NCBI GenBank assembly: GCA_946122785.1 | Contig: CAMGYJ010000010.1 | Location: forward strand, 46,831,134-46,895,133 | Length of the DNA: 64,000 nt | Direction: 5' to 3' | Source: Linum tenue | Lineage: Eukaryota > Streptophyta > Magnoliopsida > Malpighiales > Linaceae | In this document: piece after piece, positions 28,918 through 39,893 of the stretch | How the letters are laid out: the number at the start of each line of letters is the position of its first letter | Position numbering within the stretch: position 1 is the stretch's first letter | Translations under genes and position numbers: made by a program | The notes under the pieces: model-generated | What the model saw: only the letters and a program-made list of their open reading frames with translations | Told to the model about the DNA's origin: nothing | The model's database searches: none

Positions 28918-29067
28918 AGTTGCCCCCCTTGTATATCTCTTTATATAAAGAGTTATACAAAGTTCCCATATAGACACCACATTTTTTCGATTCAGTGGAG
29001 GATTATATTTTGTTGTTGACGTATTTTTTCGGCGTTCGTCATCGCCAATTGTTTCATTTTCCTTGAT

Positions 29068-29205
29068 GATGACGTAAACGAAGCGCACGTCAGCGCTAAT
29101 TGTTGGGTTTTTCTTGTGATGACGTAAACGAAGCGCACGTCAGCGCTAATTGTTGGGGTTACTGATGAGGACGTAGACTAAGCGCACGTCAGCACAAATT
29201 GATGA
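29068..29205. repeat. minisatellite with TGACGT...ACGTCA units
   Basis: Three units of about 46-50 bp: GATGACGTAAACGAAGCGCA followed by CGTCAGCGCTAATTGTTGGG; the third is diverged (GATGAGGACGTAGACTAAGC). Each unit pairs TGACGT with ACGTCA as a dyad, the core of bZIP (as-1/TGA-type) sites. Confidence 0.85.
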
Positions 29206-29224
29206 GTTTATTTTGATGGTTAAT

Positions 29225-29385
29225 TGTTTTATGCTTATTAGCATTGGCGTAGTATTTTTCAGGCGCTCTCCATCACCAGTGTATGTTTCGAACGCTCACT
29301 AGCGTCGGTGTCGTATTTTCAGTGTACTTTTCGAACGCTCACCAGCGTCAGTGTCGTATTTTTCAGGCGCTCGCCAGCACCAATT
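29225..29385. repeat. degenerate minisatellite, second type
   Basis: Repeated words CGCTCACCAGCGTCAGTGTC and GTATTTTTCAGGCGCTC alternate about three times. Confidence 0.7.
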
Positions 29386-31197
29386 TAATTTGTTTATGGA
29401 TTTCTTAAGGCCATGTCTAAAGTGAAATTAAGACAAGTTCTAACTGTAAGTGAAAAGCTAATGTTAGACTTTTATGAAGTTGGAGACATAATTGTTGTAC
29501 TTGAAATCTTGATGAATATCAAAATGCATTTGGGAATGAATGTTAATTAGTATGATTGTTGATATGATGATGTTTTTTTGTTTTTTTTTTTTTTTTTGGA
29601 TTTTGCTCTGGGCTCCTTTAAATTGATCACCCACAAGAACTTGTGTCATTGTTTCTTGTAGCCTTGATCCTCAGTTGTGCTCAATAGTGCGAGCTCTTAA
29701 TCAGACACCTTCGGGCTCCTTGTTGTCCAAGACAGGGTTCTTCGATTTCATTAATGTAGTGTAGCATGCCCCTTCTGTCATGGACGGCAACTGATTGGTT
29801 GAACGCAGTCAAAGGTGCTCTCAAGATCTTTGAGATTTCTAAACTGTTGAGTTGAAAGGTTGGGTACTTTGGCTTGCGTGCATTTAATAATGCTTCTCCT
29901 TCTAGGTTACACTATTCTTACTTCCAGATATCTGTCGTTCACTTTCTATTCTATGGAATGGAGGGTGACTTTATCAACCTTAACTGAAGATTAGTGCAAA
30001 AATGTATGAAAAATGTGATTGGAAAAGTATCATGGGAACTTGTTGAAATTTGAGAAAAGTGTGTAAGAATTGGATACAATTTTGTGTGGTAATTTCATGT
30101 GGCTAAAATATTTTTGAATTTTTCAATGAGAAGGGAGCAAGTAAAGCCATGAGAAAATCCAAAAGCACTCACTCTACTCTCCTTTTCGACGTCATGCTCG
30201 GATTCACTCTCACTCATTCCTAAGGGTGCTTTGAGCATATGACATTTCAGCTACCATTAAAATTCCGGTCACTATGAGAGGCCTTCTTTTATGTTAATGG
30301 TCAAATATGTTCGGGGTAATGGCTTTTTCAAATGAGGAAATTCTTACGAAGTCTGATTTTGGTATTGTGAAGTTTCTTGTAAGGGATGTTGGCTTGCCCC
30401 AAGGTATTAGGTTAAATGAATGGCTTAGAGTGATCCTAATGGCAATTATCATGGTTTTCCTCGAGCCTTGTCTTGAGATTTTAGGATGTGGGGGTCAGGT
30501 CGTGAATAAATGAGGTCTTTGTGAAAGTGAACTTGGTTATGGGAAGTCACATCACATAGGTTCTTTGCTTAAGATTTTCTGTAGGTATTAGCCGGCAAAC
30601 ATTTTGATTTGCCGTGACTGGTTGACTTCAAATGCTAATGAAGGGGCCTTTAACATGTAAATCCCACAACAATTTTTCTTTTTCTTTGCTTTTTTATTTG
30701 CTTTGCTTTTTTTGTCGTGGGACTTACTTAACTTGGTTGTGGCACAGAATATGCTTCCCTTATTCTCCCCTCTAACATTTGTATAACTAGACAGAAGTAT
30801 CAAAAGGTTAGTACTTCACAATGTAAGTGTATTTTCTCGTTGGATTGGCTGGTTGGTTACTCGTCTCTCGAAGAAGCAAAACTTCTAATGCCATTGGGCT
30901 TATTTGAATTTTTTTCCTTGATTAGCTTCATATGCATTTGGATCCCAATTCACTAGCGAAAGTTGGCAATGATGGTGACGAGATTCTACAAGTAGCCTGA
31001 TGTCATACGAGGTATGAATTGTAGTAACTTGTTCTTTGAATTTATGTTTCCAGAAGTCCTTGTATTAACAAGTTATATACTTGTGCTTGGATTTAAATTT
31101 AATATGAAGTTTCTCCTTTCACCCTTGCCTCTAGCACAGTATCCCGCCGTCTCCACTGCAAGAATCTATTCCCTCCATTCCCATTCGGCAATAGTAG

Positions 31198-31207
31198 TAT
31201 ATATATA
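31198..31207 (+). promoter_or_regulatory. TATA box of the group A gene at 31257
   Basis: TATATATAAG, preceded by CCATTCCCATTCGGCA, the degenerate form of the group A promoter block. Confidence 0.65.
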
Positions 31208-31256
31208 AGAAGAATCAAACGGTAGCAGCCGATGAACAGAATGAAGGTCATCGATC

Positions 31257-31688
31257 ATGCCTTCTTTCTTCCCAATACTGCTCTCTCCGATGATGATGTT
31301 GTTGTTGGCAATGATGATCACTATCTTGAAAGGCGATTTCGATGGCGACTACGAGTACGGCTGGTGCAGCAAGAACAGATTCGAGTACTCGTCTAAGAAG
31401 GTAGTCGAGAAAGATACGGTCGTGAACAAGGCGATGTTTGGCGCCTGCGACGCCGTCGACGGCGCCGAGAAGCAGCACTGCGAGCACTCGTCCCCCGACA
31501 CCGACAGCGGCTCCTTTTATTGTGCGTATGCTTCTTGCACTTCCTCGCTGGCCGGCGACGACTGCCGGTTTTGTCTGGAAACTGCCGACTCTTCGCTGTG
31601 GTATAAGTACTGCAAGGATCGAGACGGCGGACAGTTGGCTCTCAAGGACTGTTACCTGAGGTACGAGACCTACACATTCTGTAGTTAG
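31257..31688 (+). CDS. secreted single-domain ginkbilobin-2/DUF26 cysteine-rich protein, group A (diverged)
   Basis: A 143-aa intronless protein. The signal peptide is Met/Leu-rich (PMMMLLLAMMITILKG, cut about 26). The mature domain DFDGDYEYGWCSKNRFEYSS is clearly related to 5394 and 14230. Ten Cys (37, 64, 75, 89, 94, 103, 106, 119, 132, 142), with the exact hallmark C94-X8-C103-X2-C106 and an extra Cys in the first loop. It lacks the glycine-rich insertion and has HSSPDTDSGS instead. The DRDGGQLALKDCYLRYETYTFCS end is intact. Confidence 0.9.
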   Translation: MPSFFPILLSPMMMLLLAMMITILKGDFDGDYEYGWCSKNRFEYSSKKVVEKDTVVNKAMFGACDAVDGAEKQHCEHSSPDTDSGSFYCAYASCTSSLAGDDCRFCLETADSSLWYKYCKDRDGGQLALKDCYLRYETYTFCS

Positions 31689-31699
31689 CTACCTAAGAG

Positions 31700-32064
31700 A
31701 AAAAAAAAAAAAAACCCCAGAAATAAAGCAGGGGTGGGATTTTCGTAGCACTCGTTACCACTCTGGTATCATCTGGTGTCGCTCTATATCATTTTTCGTT
31801 TTCACTCAAATTGAAGAAGAAGAAAAAATTATAGAAAGAACAAGTTCGCCTTGATATATTAGATTTATAAATTTATTGAAAAAAAACATTTTCGGACAAA
31901 ATATATCACCTTTTACCACCATGATATATGGTGATAGCTAGTGATACAAAGTCGTAATAAATGACGGTTAATACAATAAATTTACACCATGGTATTATCC
32001 ATACCGTGATGATATAATCTTGGTTTAGCTTGATGAATTGGTGATTTGTGTATGTATATGGTCA

Positions 32065-32066
<2 letters not shown>
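31700..32066. repeat. MITE-like fragment related to 41533-42356
   Basis: Contains palindromic ACCACTCTGGTATC, CCATGATATATGGTGATAG and ACCATGGTATTATCC words. Its GAACAAGTTCGCCTTGATAT...TTTATAAATTTATTG block is, in reverse complement, like 41995-42040. Ends not defined. Confidence 0.4.

Positions 32067-32131
<65 letters not shown>
32067..32131. repeat. (TA)n microsatellite
   Basis: About 32 uninterrupted TA units. Confidence 0.97.
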
Positions 32132-32134
<3 letters not shown>

Positions 32135-33047
32135 TTAGTTAGGTACGTGCTTTGCTTTAATTGGCCTTTTTTTTGCCATAGATAGTTTGTAATAGATAGG
32201 GCATTACAGTACGTTGAAAATGAAAAAGCGGTAGTCAGGGCATTAACACCCGGGTCTACTTATATTTTCGGTCCAGTTTGAGAATGGGCTTGCGTCCATG
32301 GACTTTCAGAGACATCAGGCCTTTTGCGACCAACTAACTTTCTATTGGAACGGCCCCAAAGCTTAACCAGCCTTTTTTTTTTCTTGGACGAAAATAACGA
32401 ATATCTTGGTTTTAACTTTTAAGATGTCAATATTCTGGATTTATTGATATTGTATCGATTTTCACTCCTATTGCTAGGTGAGCACTCCCTGACCGACCTT
32501 TACGAAATCCCCAAACTGTCCCACGGGCTTTTAATAGAAATGATTGGGAGAGTGAGGTGGGTTTTTTTTTTACATTAAGTTATTCTACTGCACGTAGGGA
32601 ACAAGTTATTTTTTACATTAAGTTCTCTCAAATTTTAAAATGTTTTGTACAGAAGGAACAAGTTTTTCATGAACTAATCAATCTATAAATTTCTGTGGCA
32701 ATATTAATAATTTTGAACCTGGAGGTCCCATGTTCTAATCCCTTCAATAGTACCTAATAACAAAAAAAAGTAACCTATATCACCCCACAAATTTCTGTGG
32801 AAACAATTTCTGTGGAAACAAATGTCATATTTGATAATGTGATAGAAGACCGTTACCGGAAACCAATACAATTCCCATGTCGCGGCTGGTCTACCGATTA
32901 TTCAAACTATGAAGAACGTAACAACTGGTTGGTCCTAGTAATTCGAATTATTGGGACCAACTAGTTCTTGACGTACACGGTACACAACCATAACAATCGA
33001 TCAATGGATCCATTCGTAACTCTGATCTGGAAAATCTTGCTGAGAAA
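32132..33047. other. intergenic, no gene seen
   Basis: AT-rich. Contains a near-palindromic SINE-family fragment at 32925-32980 (AACTGGTTGGTCCTAGTAAT ... ATTATTGGGACCAACTAGTT). Confidence 0.45.
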
Positions 33048-33446
33048 TCACGGCGAGCAGAACTTGTAGTTCTCATACCTAATACAACAACTCCCCTCGG
33101 GCTTCGTGTACTGAGCTCCATGCTTGTAGATGCAGTTCTCTGCTATGACCCCAGCAGCTTCCTCCAAGCACTTGCAGCACTCGGAGTACTTTTCCGGTCC
33201 GCAATACGAGTACGAGTAGAGGAGAATCGGCGGGTTGCCGTAATAGTCGAACTTGCAGATTCCTGGGTTGTTTTTGGCTGCCGCCAGTACGTCCTGCTGC
33301 TGATCATCCTTGATCTCGGGGCCCGTTGTGCAGATCGAACCCGTGGTCGGAAGCGGGCACAGAGCTGGTAGTCTGTGACTTATAGCGACGAACGTGATCG
33401 TTGTTGTGATCAGTATTAGTGACGAGAGTGTTTTTTTTTTAAGCAA
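33048..33446 (-). CDS. divergent ginkbilobin-2/DUF26-like secreted protein, group D, no ATG
   Basis: The only family member on the minus strand. The 132-codon frame has a hydrophobic N-terminus (LSSLILITTTITFVAIS) and 11 Cys (30, 39, 64, 82, 90, 91, 93, 105, 120, 121, 130). The hallmark C82-X7-C90-X2-C93 and the ending CIRYENYKFCSP identify it. It has two extra Cys doublets (90/91 and 120/121) and lacks the usual LCG start. The frame begins at a TTG and is closed upstream by a TAG (33453-33455); no ATG lies between the TATA box (33460-33469) and the coding part. Either it uses a non-AUG start, has a frameshift in the A-run at 33431-33440, or is a recent pseudogene. Confidence 0.65.
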   Translation of the reverse strand: MLKKKTLSSLILITTTITFVAISHRLPALCPLPTTGSICTTGPEIKDDQQQDVLAAAKNNPGICKFDYYGNPPILLYSYSYCGPEKYSECCKCLEEAAGVIAENCIYKHGAQYTKPEGSCCIRYENYKFCSP

Positions 33447-33775
33447 GTAGCTCTAGTGCTATATATATAGGCTTTGATGGCAATGGAACTATCCAGCACT
33501 AATTTAGGGATGGCAATCAAACCCATGACAGCGGGTACCCGATTGCTCCCGACCCAGTCAACGCGGGGAGTCCCCACTTTGTTATCTATTCCTTCAGAGG
33601 GCTTCTCTATCTGTCTGTGTTTTTTTTTTTTTTAAGCAAGTAGCTCTAGTGCTATATATATAGGCTTTGATGGCAATTGGAACTATCCAGCACTAATTTA
33701 GGGATGGCAATCAAACCCATGACAGCGGGTACCCGATTGCTCCCGACCCAGTCAACGCGGGGAGTCCCCACTTTG
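33431..33775. repeat. direct duplication of the group D promoter (two copies, offset about 193 bp)
   Basis: Copy 1 is 33431-33581 and copy 2 is 33621-33775. Both run from a T-tract through AAGCAAGTAGCTCTAGTGC, the TATATATATA box, CCAGCACTAATTTAGGGATG and on to GGAGTCCCCACTTTG, with almost no differences. The duplicated unit includes the first 77 bp of the adjacent hAT MITE, so it arose after that insertion. Confidence 0.93.
33460..33469 (-). promoter_or_regulatory. TATA box of the group D gene (palindromic)
   Basis: TATATATATA, duplicated at 33653-33662. Confidence 0.6.
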
Positions 33776-34410
33776 ACCGGGTATGGGGCAGGTATGGGTA
33801 AAACCCGCAAAAAGTTTGATGGGTATGGGGCGGGTATGGTTTTAGCCTCCCCGCCCCATACCCATACCCGCCCCACCAAGAGAATTTCTTCACATATCAA
33901 AAAATATGTGAATTAAATTGTAATCTATCAATAATGATGATGATAACTCGAGAAAATAAATAGTAGAAATGCAATTGAGTAACCACCTTAATGAAAACCT
34001 AATTCATTTCCCTCAATTCTCCTTCCAATTTTTCACTTTCCCCCTACAACAAGATTATGTTAGTTAATTATTACTTAGTAAATGTATGAAGAGTTAGAGC
34101 ATAATAATTTAAAAAATATTATAGTCTATATTATGTATTAATGGATGTTTTAGGATCATATTTAGAAAATGACCGTGTTTTGTTGACTTCATGATATAAT
34201 AGGTTTGTTTATGGTTATAACTAAAACTTTTCTTGTAAGTTTTTGGTATAATAATGTTGGATGTACCCGAAACCCACGGGTATGGGGATGGGTTTGCAAA
34301 ACATTCCCCCACATGGGTATGGGGCGGGTATGGGTTTGGGTATTTGAAGATGGGGATGGGGATGGGGATGGTTTAGGCAAACCCGCCCCATTGCCATCCC
34401 TAAGCACTAT
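33689..34410. mobile_element. hAT-type MITE in the promoter of the group D gene
   Basis: The element is about 33699-34402. The ends TAGGGATGGCAAT and ATTGCCATCCCTA are perfect inverted repeats of the hAT type. Flanks AGCACTAA (33689-33696) and AGCACTAT (34403-34410) form an 8-bp TSD with one mismatch, with two extra T at the left junction. Subterminal regions are full of GGGTATGGGG(C/A)GGGTATGG repeats in both orientations. No transposase. Confidence 0.85.
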
Positions 34411-35863
34411 TTAATCCAGTCAAATTGGGTAAAATTAAATTAAGTAATGATGAGTTTTGAGTCGTGTGCGAGTTTTACTCCCTTTTTAATTTGGTGGCTT
34501 GGGGTTGAGTTTTGTCAAAATCCAACCTGTTTTTGCACAGAAAGCCAAAACGACGTCTTTTTGTGTCTGGCGCTAATATGAATATTTTGTCAATGTTATC
34601 AGTCTTTAATTATGACAACATGGTTCTTATTTGGTGAATTTTATTAGTCTTTATGTAACTATATTTGTAGGAAAAAATTTCGTAATTTTACAAAGTGACT
34701 GTTCGGAGAAATAATGCACCCCAGCTAGGTACCTTTTGAGTTCGGTTTAGTTTTCTCACAAAAAATACAGCAGATAGTTTACCGATTTTCTTTAGTGACC
34801 CATTACTCAACCCGACCCATTACCATTTTATCCTACCTATGAAACTATACTTGCGTGCCTTGAAAACACGTCCATAAATATGATTAGTGACGAGACTTCG
34901 TAAGAATAAAGAGAATCGACCAAAGAGGTAGCCGTTGCAGGGTACTATATTACTTAAGAAACAAAACTAAACCAGACAGAAAAGGACTGCAGAAAAGAAT
35001 CAAATAGTGCACGAACGAGTAGTCGTACGTCTATAGAACTCCACTAAGAGTTCTTGTAAAAGTAAGCAAAGAAATCAAACAATGAGCCGCTGCAGATGCT
35101 GCATCAATTACCTACAAAACAAAACTGCCATCGACAAACCTAAGAATTCTTTTTGTAATTTATTACGTGTATCAAAATCCAAGAATCGTCAAATGGTCGA
35201 TTAATAATTAGGCTCTCAACCAAACTGCATGTATGAAGGGGAAAAAAAACATTGATGGGTCCTGGTTGTGTAGCGATATGGTCGATACAAGATCGCGCCA
35301 GAAACGATGTTTATTGGAAATCAGGATACATCGTCCAAATACTAAAGAATGATCTGTTAGATCTCACAACGACTATCCTAATTCTGCCACTATTCATAGG
35401 TGGCAGAAAAAATAATCTAATGTAGCGAAACGCGCGGTGACTGAATGTCCTGTACTTTAAAGTTAGAATGATTTTACAAAAAATGTATAGCTTGGACTAC
35501 TTAGGAAACTACATGCATGGAAGAAGAAAAAAAATCCAATAAATTGTGACTAAATAACCTCATCTCGAAATTAAAAACAAAAATTAAACCAACCTGGATC
35601 AAATCAATAGCCGCTGCATGTTCTCTGTCCCTTGCAAAACAAAACTAAACAAGACAAAAATAAGTACTAGACTACAAAACGAGCAATACTCCAACTAGTT
35701 ATCAAGACAAAAGTAGTATTAGCAACGAAACAACATTATTGTGACACTAAACAAAGCTACAAAGATTTGCTTTTGATTATCAGTTTCGTCCCTAGCTATC
35801 ACATTTGACTCACATGCCCTTACAAAATATGATATTTCCAAACCGGTCCTCCCACCCTACCAA
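34411..35863. other. intergenic, upstream of the first group C gene
   Basis: No gene seen. Several short blocks with AAACAAAACTAAACCAGACAG or variants (about 34970, 35120, 35640) resemble the ACTTGAGAAACAAAACTTATACACGACAG block near 17.12 kb, so pieces of duplicated upstream DNA recur here. Confidence 0.45.
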
Positions 35864-35870
35864 TATAAAT
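35864..35870 (+). promoter_or_regulatory. TATA box of the group C gene at 35934
   Basis: TATAAAT in CCAATATAAATAGATCTG, 64 bp before the chosen ATG. ATGs further upstream lie before the TATA box and are not in the transcript. Confidence 0.75.
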
Positions 35871-35933
35871 AGATCTGACTTACAATCCAACAAGCCATCC
35901 TCAACATCAACTCAAACAGCCCATCAAAACACA

Positions 35934-36377
35934 ATGGAGAAAAACATGGCAATGTCAACTTCATGCATCCTCATTCTCGCTGTGCTGCTCATCTTTAGCG
36001 ACGGGTTCCACGGAGCCGTCGCTAAAACCGAACCGCTCGATTTCAACAAGCACAGGGTCGACGGGAACTGCGGCGAGATTGTCGACGCCAGCCCCGAAAT
36101 GAGAGTTGAGGCATTGAGATCCTTAGATCTTGCGATCGACGTCGCGACCAAAGACAAGAAACCCAACACATGCGCAATGGCAACGGGTTCTTCGATCTTC
36201 GCAGCTGCGAATTGCTCGAAGGCGCTCAGTAAAGATAAGAGGATGGACGATTGCAGACATTGCCTCTTCAATGCTCAGTTCCGTGCGGTGGACAAGGAGT
36301 GCCCGCAGAAATTCGGGGGTTGGATCAAGCTCGTCGACTGTTACGTGAGGTACGACACCTACAAATTTTGCGAGTGA
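35934..36377 (+). CDS. secreted single-domain ginkbilobin-2/DUF26 cysteine-rich protein, group C
   Basis: A 147-aa intronless protein. The frame is open 43 codons upstream, but the TATA box lies inside that part, so MEKNMAM is the start. The signal peptide (1 to about 30) ends HGAVA; the FSDG motif is typical of group C. Eight mature Cys (46, 80, 94, 107, 110, 123, 136, 146). The hallmark is enlarged to C94-X12-C107-X2-C110 (insertion SKDKRMDD). The C-terminal block is KFGGWIKLVDCYVRYDTYKFC, where group C has GGW instead of GAQ and YD instead of YE. Confidence 0.9.
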   Translation: MEKNMAMSTSCILILAVLLIFSDGFHGAVAKTEPLDFNKHRVDGNCGEIVDASPEMRVEALRSLDLAIDVATKDKKPNTCAMATGSSIFAAANCSKALSKDKRMDDCRHCLFNAQFRAVDKECPQKFGGWIKLVDCYVRYDTYKFCE

Positions 36378-39300
36378 TGAAGCGCGCGAGCTAGCTCGAC
36401 TCGTGGGAAGATAATGTTGCGCAGTTTGGTCATATTGAAGAAAGGGAAAGCTACTTTACTTATATATATGTAAGAAAACGATGATGTTATAAACCATCAT
36501 GAAATAAGCTAATAAATTAAAGTTCCTTTTTCTTTCATGCATTTCAATGAAGACTGATCATGGAGGTTCTTAAATCGATCTCCTCATTTTGTTACTTTCA
36601 GAACTAAATCCATAGAAGAAGGAATTGACTGCTTTTGTCCTTTTTCAAGTTCAAAAAGCAATGCCCACAAACGGGAAATGTATCCACTTAACATCCAAAA
36701 AAATAAGGGGAAATATGAGTTTACCAGGAAATACCAATGACATAATTGGAATTATAATAATTAAAAGAAAACCCAACATGACTTATTTCAGCATAACTTT
36801 CTTCTCCCAATTATTTCAATTATCACAAAACCGAGTTCATTCAATTAATTACTGGGTCTCAAACTATATCACATTCGAATACTACATCCAAACAACACAT
36901 AAATTTCTATGGCTTATTATATATGGTTTGTTAAAATTCAAATTTAAAACTCTTTTACAAAAGGAAATCATATTATTTATACCAAGGTAAACTAAATTGT
37001 GATTCATCCATTTTTTTTCTCGTAGAAACATGAAATTTACACCTGGTGGTAAATGGCAGTATACATTCTTGGCCTAACTAACTCAGAATGAATTAATTGG
37101 GTCAGAATGAATTAATTGGGTCAGAATAAATTATAATAATACAACGCACTCTCAAACAACTCATATGTTCTGAATATTGATTATATTTCATTTGTTATAA
37201 CTTAATTAGATTTCAAAATCTTTTACAAAAAACAAATTCTGACTGATTAGTTATAAATAATGATACATCAAATTATGATATGAGTAATGTTCACTTGGCT
37301 TTAAATTGTATACAGTCCCTTCGGGGACATCCGATAAAATTGGAACGATATAGAAATTGTGGTATATACATGGATATTGTTGGTGGATCACAACGAATCC
37401 GTTCTCCTTTGCAAAAAATTTGTAAAATCCAAACCAAAATGAAAAAGATACAAGTTGATTAATAACATTATTAGGAGATGCATCAATGTATTATTGGCGC
37501 ATGTATGCTGAAATTTAAAATTAGACATGGTTAAATTAGTGCCTTGAAAGTACTTGTCCTAAAGGTCATCACCAGGTTTAAGTAAAGAAATGAAAACGAA
37601 GAGGCAAAAAAACAACTAAACTAGACAAAACTAACCGTCGGAAAAGAATCGGTTATAGGGCATGAGCCGTACGCCTGCAGAGCTCCCCCAAATCCAAGAA
37701 TTCTGGTAACGTTAATTAATTATATTACGTTATCACTAATCAACTATACGTGACTGATGTACAAATCAAGAGTGTACTATTTTTCACACATCCAAGAATT
37801 CTCTCCTCGGTTGTAATGGCTGATATTTGTACGTAAACCAACTGGTTCCAATAGTTGGAGCTGTGACAACAGTATAAACTAGTGTGACTACCTTGATAAC
37901 AACCACGTAAATCTATGTATCGCTTATTATTATTATTATTGATTGCCTTATTACAACAAAATTGTTAGGAAATGTTTAATCATCATGAATGCATGTCTGC
38001 AATAAATAGAGATAGATATGAATATTGAGATAATCGTCCCACCTCGCGCTGGTCATCACTACACCTTAGATCTGTGACTATTGATTCTTGAATTTGCTCC
38101 AAGGGACTGATTCAGGACATGAATGGGGGGACTAATCTGGTTGGGCTGGTTTTGAGTCAAATTAGTCTTTACATGTCGAGCCTGAGACGGACGAGCTCAA
38201 TGACTGTTGGCCACTTGGCCTTGAACTTCTGGACCTGTTTCTGTTTGTGCCCATCACGTTTGATTTTGGTTTGAATTTAATTCGGCTGGGCTTGGGCTTC
38301 GATGAGTTCGATCCAAATAACAAATTGGTTTCTTTTTTCTTTCGTCGTTGCGCTGTCTTTTTCCATTGGCTTATTATGTAGGTCTTTAGCCCCTCGATCC
38401 CTCTTGTGATCGATAAAAAGAAAAACGTGGGATATTATTGTTTTTATCATGGATATAAAGGTGTGGGATTTACTACTTGAAGTCAAAAATTACATTACTG
38501 TCATTTTCTATATGTTTGACATGTTTATGATATGTACACAAAACAAGGACAAAACTTCAAAATTACCTTACTATCATTTTCTATATGTTTGACATGTTTA
38601 TGATATGTACACAAAACAATGACAATACATACTAATAAGCATACATAATGTTGCCACATGGACAATAGTAATAAACGAGAAAATTCCGTTTTAACTTTTA
38701 ACGTAACATAATCAATTACCAATTCTTTGTCCTCCTTTTCAAACGTGACATATAACAACATATATTAGAATCGCGAGAACAAAGAATTATACGTTCCATG
38801 AAAAGGTCAAAGAAAACTAGAAAACAAGAAATTATATAAAAAAAATCTAACTCATGTTTGCACATTAATTGAACGTTTATATTATTCACTTATTGTTAAT
38901 TATACTGTATAATAGTTAAATTTGAGGGCAACCTTGGAATATTAAAAGTGCATGAGGGTATATGGGTAAAATCTCATCACGGAGTTATGCCATATTCCAA
39001 ATCCCACATCAACATGTGGGATTTATAAGTCCGTGGGGTCCACGGATTTGGACTCTTAAAATCCATGGGCCCCACGGATTTGGTCTTCAAAAAATGTGCA
39101 AGCAAACAACTGAATTGTACCTAAATCCTTGATAGTTGGTTTTTTGGTACCAAATCCTTGAAGCGAACGACTCCTAAGAATCCATGTTTAATTTATCATA
39201 TCATTCCCACGTGTTCATACCCACAAGATATCCAATTAGTTAAAACTATGCATCAGAAACATACCGATACCGCCAGACATTAACCACAACCAGAGAAAAC

Positions 39301-39467
39301 AAATGGGATCATAATGGACAGTACTGAAACATGTGTTAATAATTTGTTTGTGCTATTATTATACATTCCCATAATCGTCCGTATCATGTAATTAAGACAC
39401 CCTTCAAAAGGGTAATAAAAATACACACAACCCTAAAAAATTCATAATCCACTCAAAATCAACCATT
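36378..39467. other. intergenic with small tandem repeats, no gene seen
   Basis: Bases 37083-37127 repeat TCAGAATGAATTAATTGGG about 2.5 times. Bases 38486-38625 are a two-copy repeat of a unit of about 72 bp (CATTTTCTATATGTTTGACA ... TACACAAAACAA). Bases 38990-39175 look like a MITE end (CCAAATCCTTGAAGCGAACG). A SINE-like scrap lies at 37838-37870. No TATA-like box is clear for 39468 (AATAAAAATACA near 39412). Confidence 0.5.
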
Positions 39468-39893
39468 ATGAAGACCAATCCCCACCACACCAAATCTTTC
39501 TCCCTCGTCGTCCTCATCGCATCGCTCATCTTTAGCGACGGTATTTACATAGTCGTCGCGAAAGGCTACAACATAGACAAGATCGGCTCCGGCTGCGGCA
39601 AGCAGCGCGACCCCAGCAACGAGATGAGGTTGCAGGCGCTGCACTCCATCGACTCCGCCATCCTCGCCGTCGTCTCCGGGTCCCCCAACGCCTGCGGGAA
39701 GGCGCCGGACTCGACGATCTACGCCGCCGCGAACTGCGCCCGCGCGCTCTCCGACGAGGAGTGCAAGCTCTGCCTCTACAACGCCCAGTTCCGGGTCGTC
39801 GACGTTGACTGCAAGCACTTGTTCGGCGGCTGGCTCGTGCTCAAAGATTGCTACGTCAGGTACGACACCGATACTGCATTCTGCCGTCAGTGA
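39468..39893 (+). CDS. secreted single-domain ginkbilobin-2/DUF26 cysteine-rich protein, group C
   Basis: A 141-aa intronless protein. The signal peptide is 1 to about 31 (SLVVLIASLIFSDGIYIVVA). The mature start KGYNIDKIGSGCGKQ is followed by EMRLQALHSID. Eight Cys (43, 76, 90, 99, 102, 115, 128, 139) with the exact hallmark C90-X8-C99-X2-C102 (ARALSDEE). The C-terminal block LFGGWLVLKDCYVRYDTDTAFCRQ has a two-residue insertion before the last Cys. The coding part is strongly GC-biased (many GCC/GTC/CTC codons) compared with its AT-rich flanks, which creates a long meaningless open frame on the other strand. Confidence 0.92.
   Translation: MKTNPHHTKSFSLVVLIASLIFSDGIYIVVAKGYNIDKIGSGCGKQRDPSNEMRLQALHSIDSAILAVVSGSPNACGKAPDSTIYAAANCARALSDEECKLCLYNAQFRVVDVDCKHLFGGWLVLKDCYVRYDTDTAFCRQ

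Larger units (their letters stand above)
28918..31130 (-). mobile_element. internal 3' noncoding remnant of the gypsy element
   Basis: Lies directly behind the polypurine tract. It has no coding domain, as is usual for the 3' part of Tat/Ogre elements, but contains minisatellites at 29068-29205 and about 29225-29385. A T-rich run at 29573-29598 and AT-rich DNA continue to about 31.1 kb, where the promoter of 31257 begins. Whether all of it belongs to the element is inference. Confidence 0.45.

Noticed and set aside
29068..29205. Possible CRISPR-like array
   Set aside because: Only three units with related spacers in a plant nuclear context; it is a minisatellite.
35805..35933. Upstream extension of gene 35934
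   Set aside because: The TATA box (35864) lies inside it, and homology and the signal peptide start at 35934.
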